NCBI GenBank assembly: GCA_964621185.1
Contig: CAZULM010000003.1
Span: forward strand, 62,001-126,000
Reading direction: 5' to 3'
DNA: 64,000 bases
Source: M3007 sp964621185
Lineage (GTDB): Bacteria; Bacteroidota; Bacteroidia; Chitinophagales; Saprospiraceae
This document shows positions 1 to 8,017 of the stretch, piece after piece. The translations under genes were made by a program, and so were the position numbers. Every line of letters starts with the position of its first letter. Position 1 is the first letter of the stretch. Below the pieces are notes generated by a model. It saw only the letters and a program-made list of their open reading frames with translations, was not told the origin of the DNA and made no database searches.

Positions 1-456
1 AAACAGGATATGGCGGCTATTGTATGGCAACCCAGCTTTCCTTGTGCCCGATGCTTGAGCCAGGGATTTAGGGTGCGTGATACAGTATATGTCGAGGTGC
101 AAATTGAAGATACGTATGGCTGCGTTATGCGCGACGGCATCTGGATCAATGTCAGGAAACGCGGCGAGGTGTACGTTCCGAACGTTTTTACACCCAACGA
201 AGATGGGGAAAACGATGCGTTCCGGGTTTTTGCAGGCAACCCGGCAACCAGGATCCGCTTCCTCCGCATTTACGACCGATGGGGCAGCCAAGTTTTTGGA
301 CAGGATGACTTTTTCCCGGATGAACCCAGAGGAAGTTGGGACGGGCGCTATCGTGGCAATGCCTTACAGCCAGCGGTTTTTGTTTGGACCCTCTCGGTTG
401 AATTTGAAGACGGCACTATGGAACTGCTCAGCGGCGACGTGTTCTTGAAGCGATAG
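1..456 (+). CDS. C-terminal end of a T9SS-secreted, gliding-motility-type protein (partial)
   Basis: The frame is open to the left edge, so only the last ~150 residues of a larger protein are present. From about residue 55 the sequence has the classic opening YVPNVFTPNEDGENDAF, then a compact beta-domain with FLRIYDRWGSQVF and a terminal GDVFLKR. This is the CHU_C / gliding motility-associated C-terminal domain, which acts as a type B T9SS sorting signal in Bacteroidota. The full protein is therefore probably a large cell-surface or secreted protein; its function lies outside the window. It converges with the minus-strand gene that ends at 466, only 9 bases away, and no hairpin is seen between them. 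Confidence 0.88.
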   Translation, partial: KQDMAAIVWQPSFPCARCLSQGFRVRDTVYVEVQIEDTYGCVMRDGIWINVRKRGEVYVPNVFTPNEDGENDAFRVFAGNPATRIRFLRIYDRWGSQVFGQDDFFPDEPRGSWDGRYRGNALQPAVFVWTLSVEFEDGTMELLSGDVFLKR

Positions 457-465
457 GGCGTTGAC

Positions 466-1302
466 TCAATCCGCTTTCCCTTCAAAATCGTACTTCAGCC
501 CCCAATACCTTTTCAGCACCATTTTCACAGAGCCCACCGAAACAGGCGATTCGATGAGCACAGGTATCCTGTTCCTGTCGTCAGAAACCCATACCGACAT
601 CCTGGCGTCTTCTTTAAAAACGTTGCCAGCGATCACTTCCGGCTGAAATCTCAAAGTTTTGTAGCGGCCCATGCCATACACCTTTTTGCGGCTTTCTTTT
701 CCCGTATAGCGCAATTTCAGGGGATATTCCTCCTTGTCCATAAAAACTTTGAATGGCACGGCGTAGCCCGGTTGTTGGCTGCCAAAATCGACGTTGCGGA
801 GCTGATAGAGGATAGACAGCACATCGTGCACCTGTCCTTGAACGCTGTGTTCCGTTTTTGTTTCGGGGGCGCCGCGTTTGTCGGCACGCCAAACTGTGGT
901 TTTTTTCGCGCTTTGGTTGAATGCAATTTTCTCAAAAATATGGTATTTGCCCTCGTTCACGTCCCGTTCGGAGTAGTTGGGCAACAGCGTGTTTTTGTCA
1001 ACCCAGGAGTTGTAGGTGTCTTTCACCGTAAAGAACCACTCATAGGAATCATACGTTTCGCCAATCGCTTGGTAATGGAACTGGGCGCCCTCGTCAAAAA
1101 CCTTGAAAGTCACTTCCCCGGCCGGCACCCAGATAAAATTCAGGTTGTAATATATCTTATAGGTGAGTTGTTCGCCATTCTGGAATGCGTACTCGCCCGA
1201 CGGGGCTGGCGTTGTTGTTTGTTCTGACTTTTTAACTCCTTGAAATGGCAAAAAACCGATTAAGAGAAAGGAGGCAAGCAGCAATGATCTGTTCGTTTTC
1301 AT
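466..1302 (-). CDS. DUF3108-family exported protein
   Basis: The protein has 278 residues when started at the ATG at 1302, which gives a clean signal peptide (MKTNRSLLLASFLLIGFLPF). The open frame extends upstream to 1362 but would bury the signal peptide. After a short Thr/Pro-rich linker, the body begins GEYAFQNGEQLTYKIYYN and alternates beta-strand-like segments, the pattern of the DUF3108 family of periplasmic beta-rich proteins in Bacteroidota and Proteobacteria. The biochemical role of the family is not established. There is no clear operon partner; the OmpA gene upstream on the same strand ends at 1459 and is separated by a terminator hairpin, so this gene is probably transcribed on its own. 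Confidence 0.8.
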   Translation of the reverse strand: MKTNRSLLLASFLLIGFLPFQGVKKSEQTTTPAPSGEYAFQNGEQLTYKIYYNLNFIWVPAGEVTFKVFDEGAQFHYQAIGETYDSYEWFFTVKDTYNSWVDKNTLLPNYSERDVNEGKYHIFEKIAFNQSAKKTTVWRADKRGAPETKTEHSVQGQVHDVLSILYQLRNVDFGSQQPGYAVPFKVFMDKEEYPLKLRYTGKESRKKVYGMGRYKTLRFQPEVIAGNVFKEDARMSVWVSDDRNRIPVLIESPVSVGSVKMVLKRYWGLKYDFEGKAD

Positions 1303-1395
1303 AACCCAGTATTCTTGGTATGTTGACGTAAAAAAATGAAAAAGTATCAATGAACGCGGCAAAAAAGGCGTTTATTATGCCAGAATGGCCTAATG

Positions 1396-1435
1396 AAATG
1401 AAAAAGGGCAAGCCCCGAACCCGCGGCTTGCCCTT
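1396..1435 (-). terminator. Rho-independent terminator of the OmpA gene
   Basis: An 11-bp perfect stem (AAGGGCAAGCC at 1404-1414 with GGCTTGCCCTT at 1425-1435) with a 10-nt loop is followed, on the minus strand, by a T-rich run (CCCTTTTTCATTTC). It lies 24 bases beyond the stop of the minus-strand OmpA gene. Confidence 0.8.
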
Positions 1436-1458
1436 GTGATTTTTAATAAGGACGTAGA

Positions 1459-2916
1459 TTAATATCCAGCATCTTTGTTGCCCTTGAAGCTGCCTTTGCC
1501 AGCTTCTTTGCCTTCTGGGCGGGCCATCTCTGTCTCGCCTTTGGCAACGCGGAACTCGACACGGCGGTTCATCGCGCTGGCGCCTTGCGGCACCAGTGTG
1601 GAAGATTCACCTGCCCAGTTGAGGATCAAGCGGTCGCGGCTGACACCATACTGCGAAACAAGCGTTTCGATAGCAGCTTTCGCCCGGTTGTACGACAGCA
1701 CGTTGTTGTAGCCTTCAGAGCCGCGGGCATCGGTGTTGCCTACTGCCACAACTTTGAGCTCTGGGTTGTTTTTCAGCACGGTAGCAACTTGGTAGAGCTT
1801 GTCGTACTCGGAAGTGCGCACGTCGTAGCGATTGTCGCCAAAGTTGACCATCGGCAGGAACCAGTCGGTTGGTTTCGGCGTCGGCAATTTGATGGCGGCG
1901 ATCTTTGCGTCAACGATGCGGTTCACGTCGGCTTCGGTGATAGGCTTTGGCACTTGGGCAACGCCATCAGCATTCACGGTGTAGCCTGGAGGAGAATAAG
2001 GCTCTTTGTCTTTGTAGTCAGGCACTTTGTCCATATCGCTGTCGAGCGTCACGCCTTTGGTGTCAACGCGCGCGCCGGCAGGGCTGTTGTCCTCGTCGTC
2101 GATGGCATCGATGATGCCGTCGCCGTCGGTGTCGGTCGGGTCGTAGATCGGGCGTGCTTCGAGGGCAGCGATGGCAGCGCCGGTCATTTCCATCGGATTA
2201 GCCCAGTAAAGCGGCTCCGAGCGTTTGTTGCCCATCTTGTCGTTTTTCCCGATGTTGAAGTTCAGGGAAAGGTGTGGCCAGTGCAGGACATCGCGATAGG
2301 AGGTGTTGCCATCGCCTACGTTCTCGTCGCCGTCGAGCAGGTCGCCATCTTTGCCGATAAGCTGGGCAAAGGTGTACTCAATGCCAACATTGAACTTCGG
2401 GCTGACGCGGAATGCCAGGCCAGCGCCTACTTCGAAGGTTGGGCGGGTGTTGGAGAACTCCACTTCATTGGCGGTTGTGCCGCCGGCAATTACCACGTTT
2501 TTGGCAGTCGCGGTGTAGTTGGCGAAGCCGAGGCCACCGAATACATTCACGCCAATTTTGCGGTATGGCTTGTTGAATCGGAAGTTGTTGACCGTCATCA
2601 CGACTTGGCCGCTGCCAGAAATCCAGCTGGTTTCAGAGGAGCGGGTGTCAGGGCTTTCCCCCTCGTTTTTCAATGCAGCAAACATGGCGCTGGCACGGAA
2701 AGAGAAAACGTGGTCAAACGCCTTGCGGAAGTGGAGGCCGCCTCCGAAGCCGAGCTTGGAATCGATGTCGCCAGCGATAAAGGGTACGCCCAAGTCAACG
2801 CCCAGTTCCCACTGGTCGGCAGGGGTAAAAGAGCGGTAAGTCGCTGCATCCTGAGCTTGAGCGCTCACCAATGCAAAGGTAAAAATTAGAGCAAGTGATA
2901 GATTTCGAACCATCAT
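1459..2916 (-). CDS. OmpA-family outer membrane beta-barrel protein with calcium-type acidic repeats
   Basis: The 485-residue protein starts at the ATG at 2916 or the adjacent one at 2913; the signal peptide is MMVRNLSLALIFTFALVSAQAQ. Three parts are visible: an N-terminal beta-barrel-like region (to about residue 230); a central Asp-rich segment with DPTDTDGDGIIDAIDDED, typical of thrombospondin type 3-like repeats; and a C-terminal OmpA domain with NTDARGSEGYN and NRRVEFRV, which in the family binds peptidoglycan non-covalently. The expected role is to tie the outer membrane to the cell wall. A Lys/Gly tail of about 20 residues follows the OmpA domain. The upstream open frame to 3030 is rejected as start because it lacks a signal peptide. 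A terminator hairpin follows at 1404-1435. Confidence 0.9.
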   Translation of the reverse strand: MMVRNLSLALIFTFALVSAQAQDAATYRSFTPADQWELGVDLGVPFIAGDIDSKLGFGGGLHFRKAFDHVFSFRASAMFAALKNEGESPDTRSSETSWISGSGQVVMTVNNFRFNKPYRKIGVNVFGGLGFANYTATAKNVVIAGGTTANEVEFSNTRPTFEVGAGLAFRVSPKFNVGIEYTFAQLIGKDGDLLDGDENVGDGNTSYRDVLHWPHLSLNFNIGKNDKMGNKRSEPLYWANPMEMTGAAIAALEARPIYDPTDTDGDGIIDAIDDEDNSPAGARVDTKGVTLDSDMDKVPDYKDKEPYSPPGYTVNADGVAQVPKPITEADVNRIVDAKIAAIKLPTPKPTDWFLPMVNFGDNRYDVRTSEYDKLYQVATVLKNNPELKVVAVGNTDARGSEGYNNVLSYNRAKAAIETLVSQYGVSRDRLILNWAGESSTLVPQGASAMNRRVEFRVAKGETEMARPEGKEAGKGSFKGNKDAGY

Positions 2917-3050
2917 AGGGTTGATTCTTTTGAAAGATGAATGTGAACAAGTTTTGTTGCAATATGAAATTTGAGGCATTTTGCTCGTCGGATGGTGGGA
3001 TAGTGTTTGATTAGAAATGGGAAATAACACGCAAATATCTGAAAAACAAC

Positions 3051-4286
3051 TTAGATACCCAGCTTTTTCAAGGCCAAAAATAGGGCAGAGCTTGATATTT
3101 TTCGGGGATTTGGGCTATTTTTTAAAACTTCTTCCAAAGCTTGGCGAATTGTGCCCGACGTATCGCCAAAAATCGCCCGGTCTGTCATCATCGCATCGTG
3201 CTGCATCAGGTAAGCAAAAACGCGCGCCATACCGCAGTTTGCAATGAAATCGGGTATCACCGCGGTGTGCTCGTCCATATACCGCGCCGTTGGCCCAAAA
3301 AACACCTCGTCGTCCACAAAAGGCACGTTTGCGCCACAAGCAACCACCTCCACGCCCCCGGCCAATAAGCGCTCGGCTTGCTCGCGGGTCACAAGTTTGG
3401 AGGCCGCGCCTGGGATAAAAATATCTGCCCCCATATCCCAAATCGCGTCGTTAACGATGGAATACGGCAGCAAATCGGGCGCAACGAGCTTGTTGCCCGC
3501 CTTGTTGTTGAATAGCCGTTGGACAGTGTCCACACTGAGCCCTTCCGACGCCAACAAGCCCCCTTCTCGGTCGATGATACCGATGATTTTCACGCCTTCT
3601 TTGGCCAAGTAACACGCTGCAGCCGAGGCTACATTGCCCCAGCCCTGGATAATGGCCGTTTTCCCCGACGGCGGCGTTTTGTGGAACAGGTCGTAAAAAT
3701 GGAGGACAGACTCGGCTACCCCATAGCCCGTGATCAGGTCCGCAACGGCGTGCTTTGCCTGGTCGCCTTCAGGAAGGAAATCGGTATCCTCCACGATTTT
3801 GGTACAGCCATAGCGCAATTGTCCGATCAAATTTATTTGCTGCCCTTTTGTTGCCTTCAAGTGCCCGCGCACGATGCCTTCCTGGGGGTGCCAAAGACCC
3901 AAGGCCTCGGTGATGGGCACCACGTCTTTTATTTCGTCCACATTCAAATCGCCACCGGTGCCATAGTAGTATTTGAGCAAGGGAAACGCAACCTTGTACC
4001 AGCGCTCCAGCACTTTGTGGCGGTCAGGGTGGTTGGGGTCGAAGTTGATACCGCTCTTGGCGCCCCCAATAGCGGGGCCACAAACGCTGAATTTGATCTC
4101 CATTACTTTGGCGAGCGAAACGACTTCGTCGCGGGTGAGACCATTGCGCATCCGGGTGCCGCCGCCAGCAGCGCCATTGCGCAATGAATTAATGACGATC
4201 CAACCTTCCGCTCCTGTTTCTTCATCGTGCCATTCAAAAACAATCTCGGGGGCTTTCTCCTTGTACTTGTTTAGGAGGCTTTCCAT
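3051..4286 (-). CDS. Glu/Leu/Phe/Val dehydrogenase family amino-acid dehydrogenase
   Basis: The 411-residue protein belongs to the NAD(P)-dependent amino-acid dehydrogenases that interconvert an amino acid and its 2-oxo acid plus ammonia. The N-terminal half carries the substrate and catalytic signature AIGGAKSGINFDPN (Lys in GGAKSG). The second half has a Rossmann fold with the nucleotide loop IQGWGNVASA followed by the acidic strand end IIGIIDREGG. The length fits glutamate dehydrogenases (about 410-450) better than leucine dehydrogenases (about 365), but the preferred substrate cannot be read safely. Its promoter region (TACTTTTG box at 4325-4332) is divergent from that of the arginase-fold gene at 4388, so the two may share nitrogen-related control; that is inference. 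Confidence 0.9.
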   Translation of the reverse strand: MESLLNKYKEKAPEIVFEWHDEETGAEGWIVINSLRNGAAGGGTRMRNGLTRDEVVSLAKVMEIKFSVCGPAIGGAKSGINFDPNHPDRHKVLERWYKVAFPLLKYYYGTGGDLNVDEIKDVVPITEALGLWHPQEGIVRGHLKATKGQQINLIGQLRYGCTKIVEDTDFLPEGDQAKHAVADLITGYGVAESVLHFYDLFHKTPPSGKTAIIQGWGNVASAAACYLAKEGVKIIGIIDREGGLLASEGLSVDTVQRLFNNKAGNKLVAPDLLPYSIVNDAIWDMGADIFIPGAASKLVTREQAERLLAGGVEVVACGANVPFVDDEVFFGPTARYMDEHTAVIPDFIANCGMARVFAYLMQHDAMMTDRAIFGDTSGTIRQALEEVLKNSPNPRKISSSALFLALKKLGI

Positions 4287-4324
4287 GCAAAATGGTATAA
4301 ATTGGTTAAGGCAAAAGTTCGGCG

Positions 4325-4332
4325 CAAAAGTA
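4325..4332 (-). promoter_or_regulatory. Bacteroidota-type -7 box (TACTTTTG) for the dehydrogenase gene
   Basis: Exact match to the TAnnTTTG -7 consensus of Bacteroidota sigma-A promoters, 39 nt before the ATG at 4286. No convincing -33 element was seen. Confidence 0.5.
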
Positions 4333-4372
4333 GTTAAAAAGCTATGGTTAAAACCGTGATGTGAAAACTCTT

Positions 4373-4380
4373 TACTTTTG
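4373..4380 (+). promoter_or_regulatory. -7 box (TACTTTTG) for the arginase-fold gene
   Basis: Exact TAnnTTTG match only 8 nt before the ATG at 4388. If it is used, the transcript would be leaderless or nearly so. It also argues for the ATG at 4388 rather than the GTG at 4361, which lies upstream of the box. Confidence 0.45.
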
Positions 4381-4387
4381 GCGCATT

Positions 4388-5467
4388 ATGCTCGACAATT
4401 GGCTAAAGACTACGACACCCGCCCTCGCCAAACTGGCAGCCTCCCTCCCGCCCAGCGCTTTTGGGAAAAACCTGCTGTTGCACCATGCCTCAATGCCCGA
4501 CTTGAAAAAAGTGCGCATCGCCATCATCGGGGCTGGTGAAAAGGAAGCCAATGCGGTGCGCGAACAGCTCTACCGATACCCTTTTTCTTTCCCCAAAGGC
4601 AGCGTCGCCGACCTCGGAAACCTGCGAAAGGCGGAGGCTTCTTTCTTGATCCCGGTCGTCTTTGAACTGCTCAGTGGCAAGGTGCTGCCCGTGATCCTCG
4701 GTGCAAATGACGAACTGGCACGCGCCCAGTTCCTGGCGTACCAGGATGCCAAAGCACTCGTCAACATGAGCGTGGTGGACGAAACTTTCCGCCGCGAAAC
4801 GGTATATGGGCAAATTTTGAGCCCACGGCACCCGCTGCTTTTCCATTTCGGGCTGTTGGGGCTGCAAGTGCACCAAACCCCAGCCGAGGCGCTGGATTTT
4901 TTGGCCAAAAACAATTTCGACCTGTTGCGGCTCGGCAAGTCTCGGGCCGCCATAGAAGAAACGGAACCTGTTTTGCGCGATGCCGACCTGCTGGCTTTCC
5001 ACCTCGCAGCGCTCAAGCAATGTGAGGCGCCAGGTGTGGCTAAGCCATCGCCTTCCGGCTTTTTTGTGGAAGAGGCCTGCCAACTGTGCCGCTACGCGGG
5101 CATGAGCGACAAACTCAGCTCCTTCGGTCTGTACGGGTACGCGCCCGAACGAGACCGCGACAACCAAACTGCCCAAGTTGCCGCCCAGTTGCTCTGGTAC
5201 TTCCTCGAAGGCTTTTTCAACAGGAAAGGGGATTTCCCGGCCAGCACCACCGGCCTGACGGAGTACGTCGTGGATTTCAGGAAGCTCAACTACCAACTGA
5301 CCTTCTGGAAAAGCAACAAAAGCGGCCGCTGGTGGATGCAGGTGCCGGTGGCCACCAAGCGAAAGCATGAACGACACCGTCTGGTGCCTTGCTCGTATTT
5401 GGACTATCAGTCGGCTTGCCGGGAGGAACTGCCAGACCGGTTGCTTCAGGCAATGAGTCGATTTTAA
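4388..5467 (+). CDS. Arginase/formimidoylglutamase-fold protein without recognisable metal ligands
   Basis: The 359-residue protein has the ureohydrolase (arginase, agmatinase, formimidoylglutamase) layout. VLPVILGANDELARAQ (about residues 99-114) sits where arginases have the GGDHS loop. ALVNMSVVDETF replaces the usual DAHxD metal-binding strand. DADLLAFHLAALKQCEAPG stands where SxDxDxxDPxxxPG is expected. Most of the manganese-binding His and Asp residues therefore seem to be lost. Bacteroidota carry divergent members of this fold that databases often label formimidoylglutamase; catalytic activity of this copy is doubtful. It is divergent from the amino-acid dehydrogenase at 3051-4286. Confidence 0.7.
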   Translation: MLDNWLKTTTPALAKLAASLPPSAFGKNLLLHHASMPDLKKVRIAIIGAGEKEANAVREQLYRYPFSFPKGSVADLGNLRKAEASFLIPVVFELLSGKVLPVILGANDELARAQFLAYQDAKALVNMSVVDETFRRETVYGQILSPRHPLLFHFGLLGLQVHQTPAEALDFLAKNNFDLLRLGKSRAAIEETEPVLRDADLLAFHLAALKQCEAPGVAKPSPSGFFVEEACQLCRYAGMSDKLSSFGLYGYAPERDRDNQTAQVAAQLLWYFLEGFFNRKGDFPASTTGLTEYVVDFRKLNYQLTFWKSNKSGRWWMQVPVATKRKHERHRLVPCSYLDYQSACREELPDRLLQAMSRF

Positions 5468-5539
5468 AAATAGCCATCAACGACTTGGAGTTTTGCAAGA
5501 TTGCAAAAATAATCCTTAACTTGCATCAAAATTCGTCTA

Positions 5540-5776
5540 ATGGGCAATATTGTAGTTACCGTCAACAGCAAAGCTGATCTTGAATTATTAGAGGCTTTGG
5601 TAAAAAGGCTCGGATTGGAGGCTTTCGAGCTATCAGAAGCGGAAATGCGTTTATTATCTCGCCGCAGGCTCATGGATTCTGTTTCTCAAAATGCAATTGG
5701 AGATTTTTCAGATTCAGATATTGAAGCAGAAGTTGAATCTGTCCGAGCAGCCCGATATGCCCACCAAACCCGTTAA
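5540..5776 (+). CDS. Putative antitoxin of a PIN-domain toxin-antitoxin pair
   Basis: This 78-residue, charged, mostly helical protein (an N-terminal short strand MGNIVVTVNS, then helices rich in Glu, Leu and Arg) is read from the ATG at 5540. It overlaps the following PIN-domain gene by 20 bases (5757-5776), the usual translational coupling of antitoxin-first type II modules. Its sequence matches no antitoxin family that I can name with confidence; the call rests mainly on size, order and overlap. The flanking DNA is more AT-rich than the neighbouring metabolic genes, which suits a mobile module. Confidence 0.6.
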   Translation: MGNIVVTVNSKADLELLEALVKRLGLEAFELSEAEMRLLSRRRLMDSVSQNAIGDFSDSDIEAEVESVRAARYAHQTR

Positions 5777-6182
5777 AATTATTGTAGTTACTAACTTGTG
5801 GGTTAGCTTCTTCGTCAGCCAAGGCAAATCGCTCTTAGGCTCGTTATTGCTCAGTGAAAAAATTGAAATTGTTTCTTCAAAAGAGCTAAACGAGGAACTT
5901 TTTGAAGTTATCCAAAGGCCCAAATTCAGCAAATGGCTTGACGCAGTACAAATACAACAGATGAGGGTTGACTTTGAGCTATCAACGCTCAATGTTGAAA
6001 TTGAAAGCACGGTAAATGTATGCAGATATCCAAAAGACAATTTTTTATTGTCGCTTGCCAAAGATGCTAACGCTGATTTCTTGCTGACTGGAGATGCTGA
6101 TTTGCTAACGCTGAAAGGTTTTGGGGAGACAAGGATTTGTACAATTCGAGACTTTGTGGATCATTATTTCAAGGACACTTAG
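5757..6182 (+). CDS. PIN-domain toxin (COG1569-like) with a substituted first catalytic residue
   Basis: The 141-residue protein has the PIN nuclease layout: first strand IIVVTNLWVSFF, a middle helix with ELNEEL, then DNFLLSLAKDANADFLLTGDADLL (second acidic cluster) and a terminal ICTIRDFVDHY. PIN toxins are Mg-dependent RNases held in check by a co-expressed antitoxin. Here the first strand reads V-T-N where the family has D-T-N: codon 11 (5787-5789) is GTT instead of GAT/GAC. One base change would explain it, so the enzyme may be dead or the base may be an assembly error. The start at 5757 overlaps the antitoxin; an in-frame ATG at 5691 would extend deep into it and is unlikely. Confidence 0.75.
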   Translation: MPTKPVKIIVVTNLWVSFFVSQGKSLLGSLLLSEKIEIVSSKELNEELFEVIQRPKFSKWLDAVQIQQMRVDFELSTLNVEIESTVNVCRYPKDNFLLSLAKDANADFLLTGDADLLTLKGFGETRICTIRDFVDHYFKDT

Positions 6183-6207
6183 TGCCAGAATCGAAAAGAT
6201 TTTAGCA

Positions 6208-6489
6208 TCACCTAAAATCTGGCTTCAATATTACCATCAACAAAACAATCAACCCATAGCCCAACAATGGTATTGCTGGCACCCAAAGCATGGAAGTGCC
6301 AATTCTTGGGCTGCCGTGCGTGTGCAAGTAGTACGCTATCCCGATCCATACACATGCTGCGAGCAAAACGACCGATAACATCCCGTTATCGGAAGAAGAA
6401 CCCTTGATGGTATCCGAAATGATAAAATACAAACCGATCAGTATGGCGATACAGTCAACGATGAGGGCAATGATAAAAGACCAAGTCAT
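6208..6489 (-). CDS. Small three-helix membrane protein, unknown function
   Basis: The 93-residue protein begins MTWSFIIALIVDCIAILIGL when read from the ATG at 6489. Three hydrophobic segments are seen (about residues 3-22, 35-53 and 65-88), separated by short polar loops. An upstream in-frame ATG at 6537 lies inside the promoter box at 6535-6542, so the internal start is preferred. It converges with the PIN toxin gene, 25 bases away, and follows murF on the same strand, but has its own promoter-like box. I recognise no family. Confidence 0.6.
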   Translation of the reverse strand: MTWSFIIALIVDCIAILIGLYFIISDTIKGSSSDNGMLSVVLLAACVWIGIAYYLHTHGSPRIGTSMLWVPAIPLLGYGLIVLLMVILKPDFR

Positions 6490-6534
6490 TTTGTCGGAGG
6501 GATTTAGATGCTGAAAAGAGAATGTTGGCGTTAC

Positions 6535-6542
6535 CAAAGGTA
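6535..6542 (-). promoter_or_regulatory. -7 box (TACCTTTG) for the small membrane protein
   Basis: Exact TAnnTTTG match 45 nt before the ATG at 6489, between murF and this gene. Confidence 0.4.
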
Positions 6543-6560
6543 AGGGAATTCAGGCGGAAA

Positions 6561-7871
6561 TCAATCCAACAATTTTTCCAGACGTATCCCCCGCGAGCCT
6601 TTGATCAGCACCAGGGCATCGTCGAGGTTTTGGCTTGTAAACCAGGCTTTTGCAGCCACTGTATCAGGGAAATGCAGTGCCCCGGCATTTGAAAAGCCTG
6701 TTTTCCCGAATTCGGCGCCTACCAACACAATCTGGTCGATGTTTTGACGCGCCGCAAAGCGCAGGATGCGCTCATGTTCTTTCTGGCTTTCTTCGCCGAG
6801 CTCCAGCATGTCGCCCAAGATGGCGATGCGCCGAGCGGCGGGCATGTCGCGCAGGCTTTCCAATGCCGGTTTCATGCTGGAAGGGTTGGCGTTGTAGGCA
6901 TCAAGAAGAATCGTGCTGCTGCCGCGTTGGATGAGTTGGGAGCGGTTGTTGGAAGGCGTGTAGTTTTCGAGCGCTGCCTTTATTTTTCTGGCAGGCACTT
7001 TAAAATAAACACCGAGGGCAATGGCCGTCATGATGTTGTTGAAATTGTGCTTCCCAAAAAGTCTGGTGTGCACTTCTACCTTTGGCCCGTCGTCGGAAAG
7101 GAATGCGACACGAACGAAGGGGGCGGCATCGAGCAACTGCACTTCTATCAGGCCATTTTCCGGTATAAGTGCTTCTGAACGCAGATACCCGACTTTCATG
7201 CGGTTGCGCCTGGCCATCGCGCTCAGGTATTTTTCAGAACGGTTGACAAAGACACAGCCGTCGTTCTCGCGCAAAAAATCGAACAGTTCCCCTTCGGCTT
7301 TTTTCACGCCCTCCAAGCTGCCGAAGCCTTCCAGGTGCTCTTTTCCGATGTTGGTGAGCAGGCCATGCGTGGGCAGCGCGATCTGGCATAGCTCCTTGAT
7401 ATCGCCCGCCTGGTTGGTGCCCATTTCAATGATGGCCACTTCGGTGTTGCGGGGCATGGCCAGTAAGGTCAGGGGTACGCCAATATGGTTGTTGAAATTC
7501 CCTTTCGTGAAATGGCAGGGGTAATGGCTGCTCAAAACCGCCGAAGCCAGTTCCTTGGTGGTGGTCTTCCCGTTGGAGCCGCCAATAGCGATCACCGGAA
7601 TATCAAACTGGCGCCGGTGCCAATTGGCCAACTGCTGCAAGGCGTTCAAAACATTTGGCACCAACAGGCAACGATCGTCCGTATTAAAATCCGGGTTGTC
7701 AATAACAGCATACGCCGCGCCCTGCCCAAGCGCCTGGACCGCAAATACATTGCCATCAAAACTTTCCCCTTTTAAAGCAAAAAACATGCACCCGGCAGGC
7801 AAATTCCGAGTATCAGTGCTGACAACCGGGTGCTGACAATAAATGGCGTAGAGTGCTTCGGTGGAAATCAT
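6561..7871 (-). CDS. murF: UDP-N-acetylmuramoyl-tripeptide--D-alanyl-D-alanine ligase
   Basis: MurF adds D-Ala-D-Ala to UDP-MurNAc-tripeptide in the cytoplasm, the last soluble step of peptidoglycan precursor synthesis. The 436-residue protein has the three Mur-ligase parts: an N-terminal substrate domain (STDTRNLPAGCMFFALKGESFDG), a central ATPase domain with the P-loop GGSNGKTT (residues 97-104) and IEMGTNQAGDI, and a C-terminal domain starting near NYTPSNNRSQ, with LLDAYNANPSSM typical of MurF. It stands apart from any division and cell-wall cluster, which is common for murF in Bacteroidota. The start at 7871 is chosen because a -7 box follows immediately upstream. Confidence 0.95.
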   Translation of the reverse strand: MISTEALYAIYCQHPVVSTDTRNLPAGCMFFALKGESFDGNVFAVQALGQGAAYAVIDNPDFNTDDRCLLVPNVLNALQQLANWHRRQFDIPVIAIGGSNGKTTTKELASAVLSSHYPCHFTKGNFNNHIGVPLTLLAMPRNTEVAIIEMGTNQAGDIKELCQIALPTHGLLTNIGKEHLEGFGSLEGVKKAEGELFDFLRENDGCVFVNRSEKYLSAMARRNRMKVGYLRSEALIPENGLIEVQLLDAAPFVRVAFLSDDGPKVEVHTRLFGKHNFNNIMTAIALGVYFKVPARKIKAALENYTPSNNRSQLIQRGSSTILLDAYNANPSSMKPALESLRDMPAARRIAILGDMLELGEESQKEHERILRFAARQNIDQIVLVGAEFGKTGFSNAGALHFPDTVAAKAWFTSQNLDDALVLIKGSRGIRLEKLLD

Positions 7872-7874
7872 GCG

Positions 7875-7882
7875 CAAACGTA
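7875..7882 (-). promoter_or_regulatory. -7 box (TACGTTTG) for murF
   Basis: TAnnTTTG match only 3 nt before the murF ATG at 7871, implying a leaderless transcript if used. Confidence 0.35.
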
Positions 7883-7891
7883 AGAAAAAAG

Positions 7892-8011
7892 GGGTTTCAG
7901 GTTTCGGGTTTCAGGTTGTGGTAACATTTGTAATTTCGGAATAGATAAAAAGGAATTTGTTTGCACTCAAAAAAATAATGCTGTCAACCTGAAACCCGAA
8001 ACCTGAAACCC
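7892..8011. repeat. 27-bp perfect inverted repeat made of GTTTCRG heptamers
   Basis: The left arm (7892-7918) and right arm (7985-8011) are exact reverse complements with a 66-nt spacer. Each arm is itself built from the heptamers GTTTCAG, GTTTCGG and GTTTCAG. It fills the space between murF and the 3' end of the vWA gene; there is no T-run typical of a terminator. Confidence 0.9.
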
Positions 8012-8017
8012 AAATCA

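Noticed and set aside
2873..2880. CAAAGGTA (-7 box on the minus strand) inside the OmpA leader
   Set aside because: It lies within the signal-peptide codons, downstream of the chosen start.
1585..2889. Long open frame on the plus strand opposite the OmpA gene
   Set aside because: No signal peptide or domain, composition follows the complement of the OmpA gene, which has clear homology.
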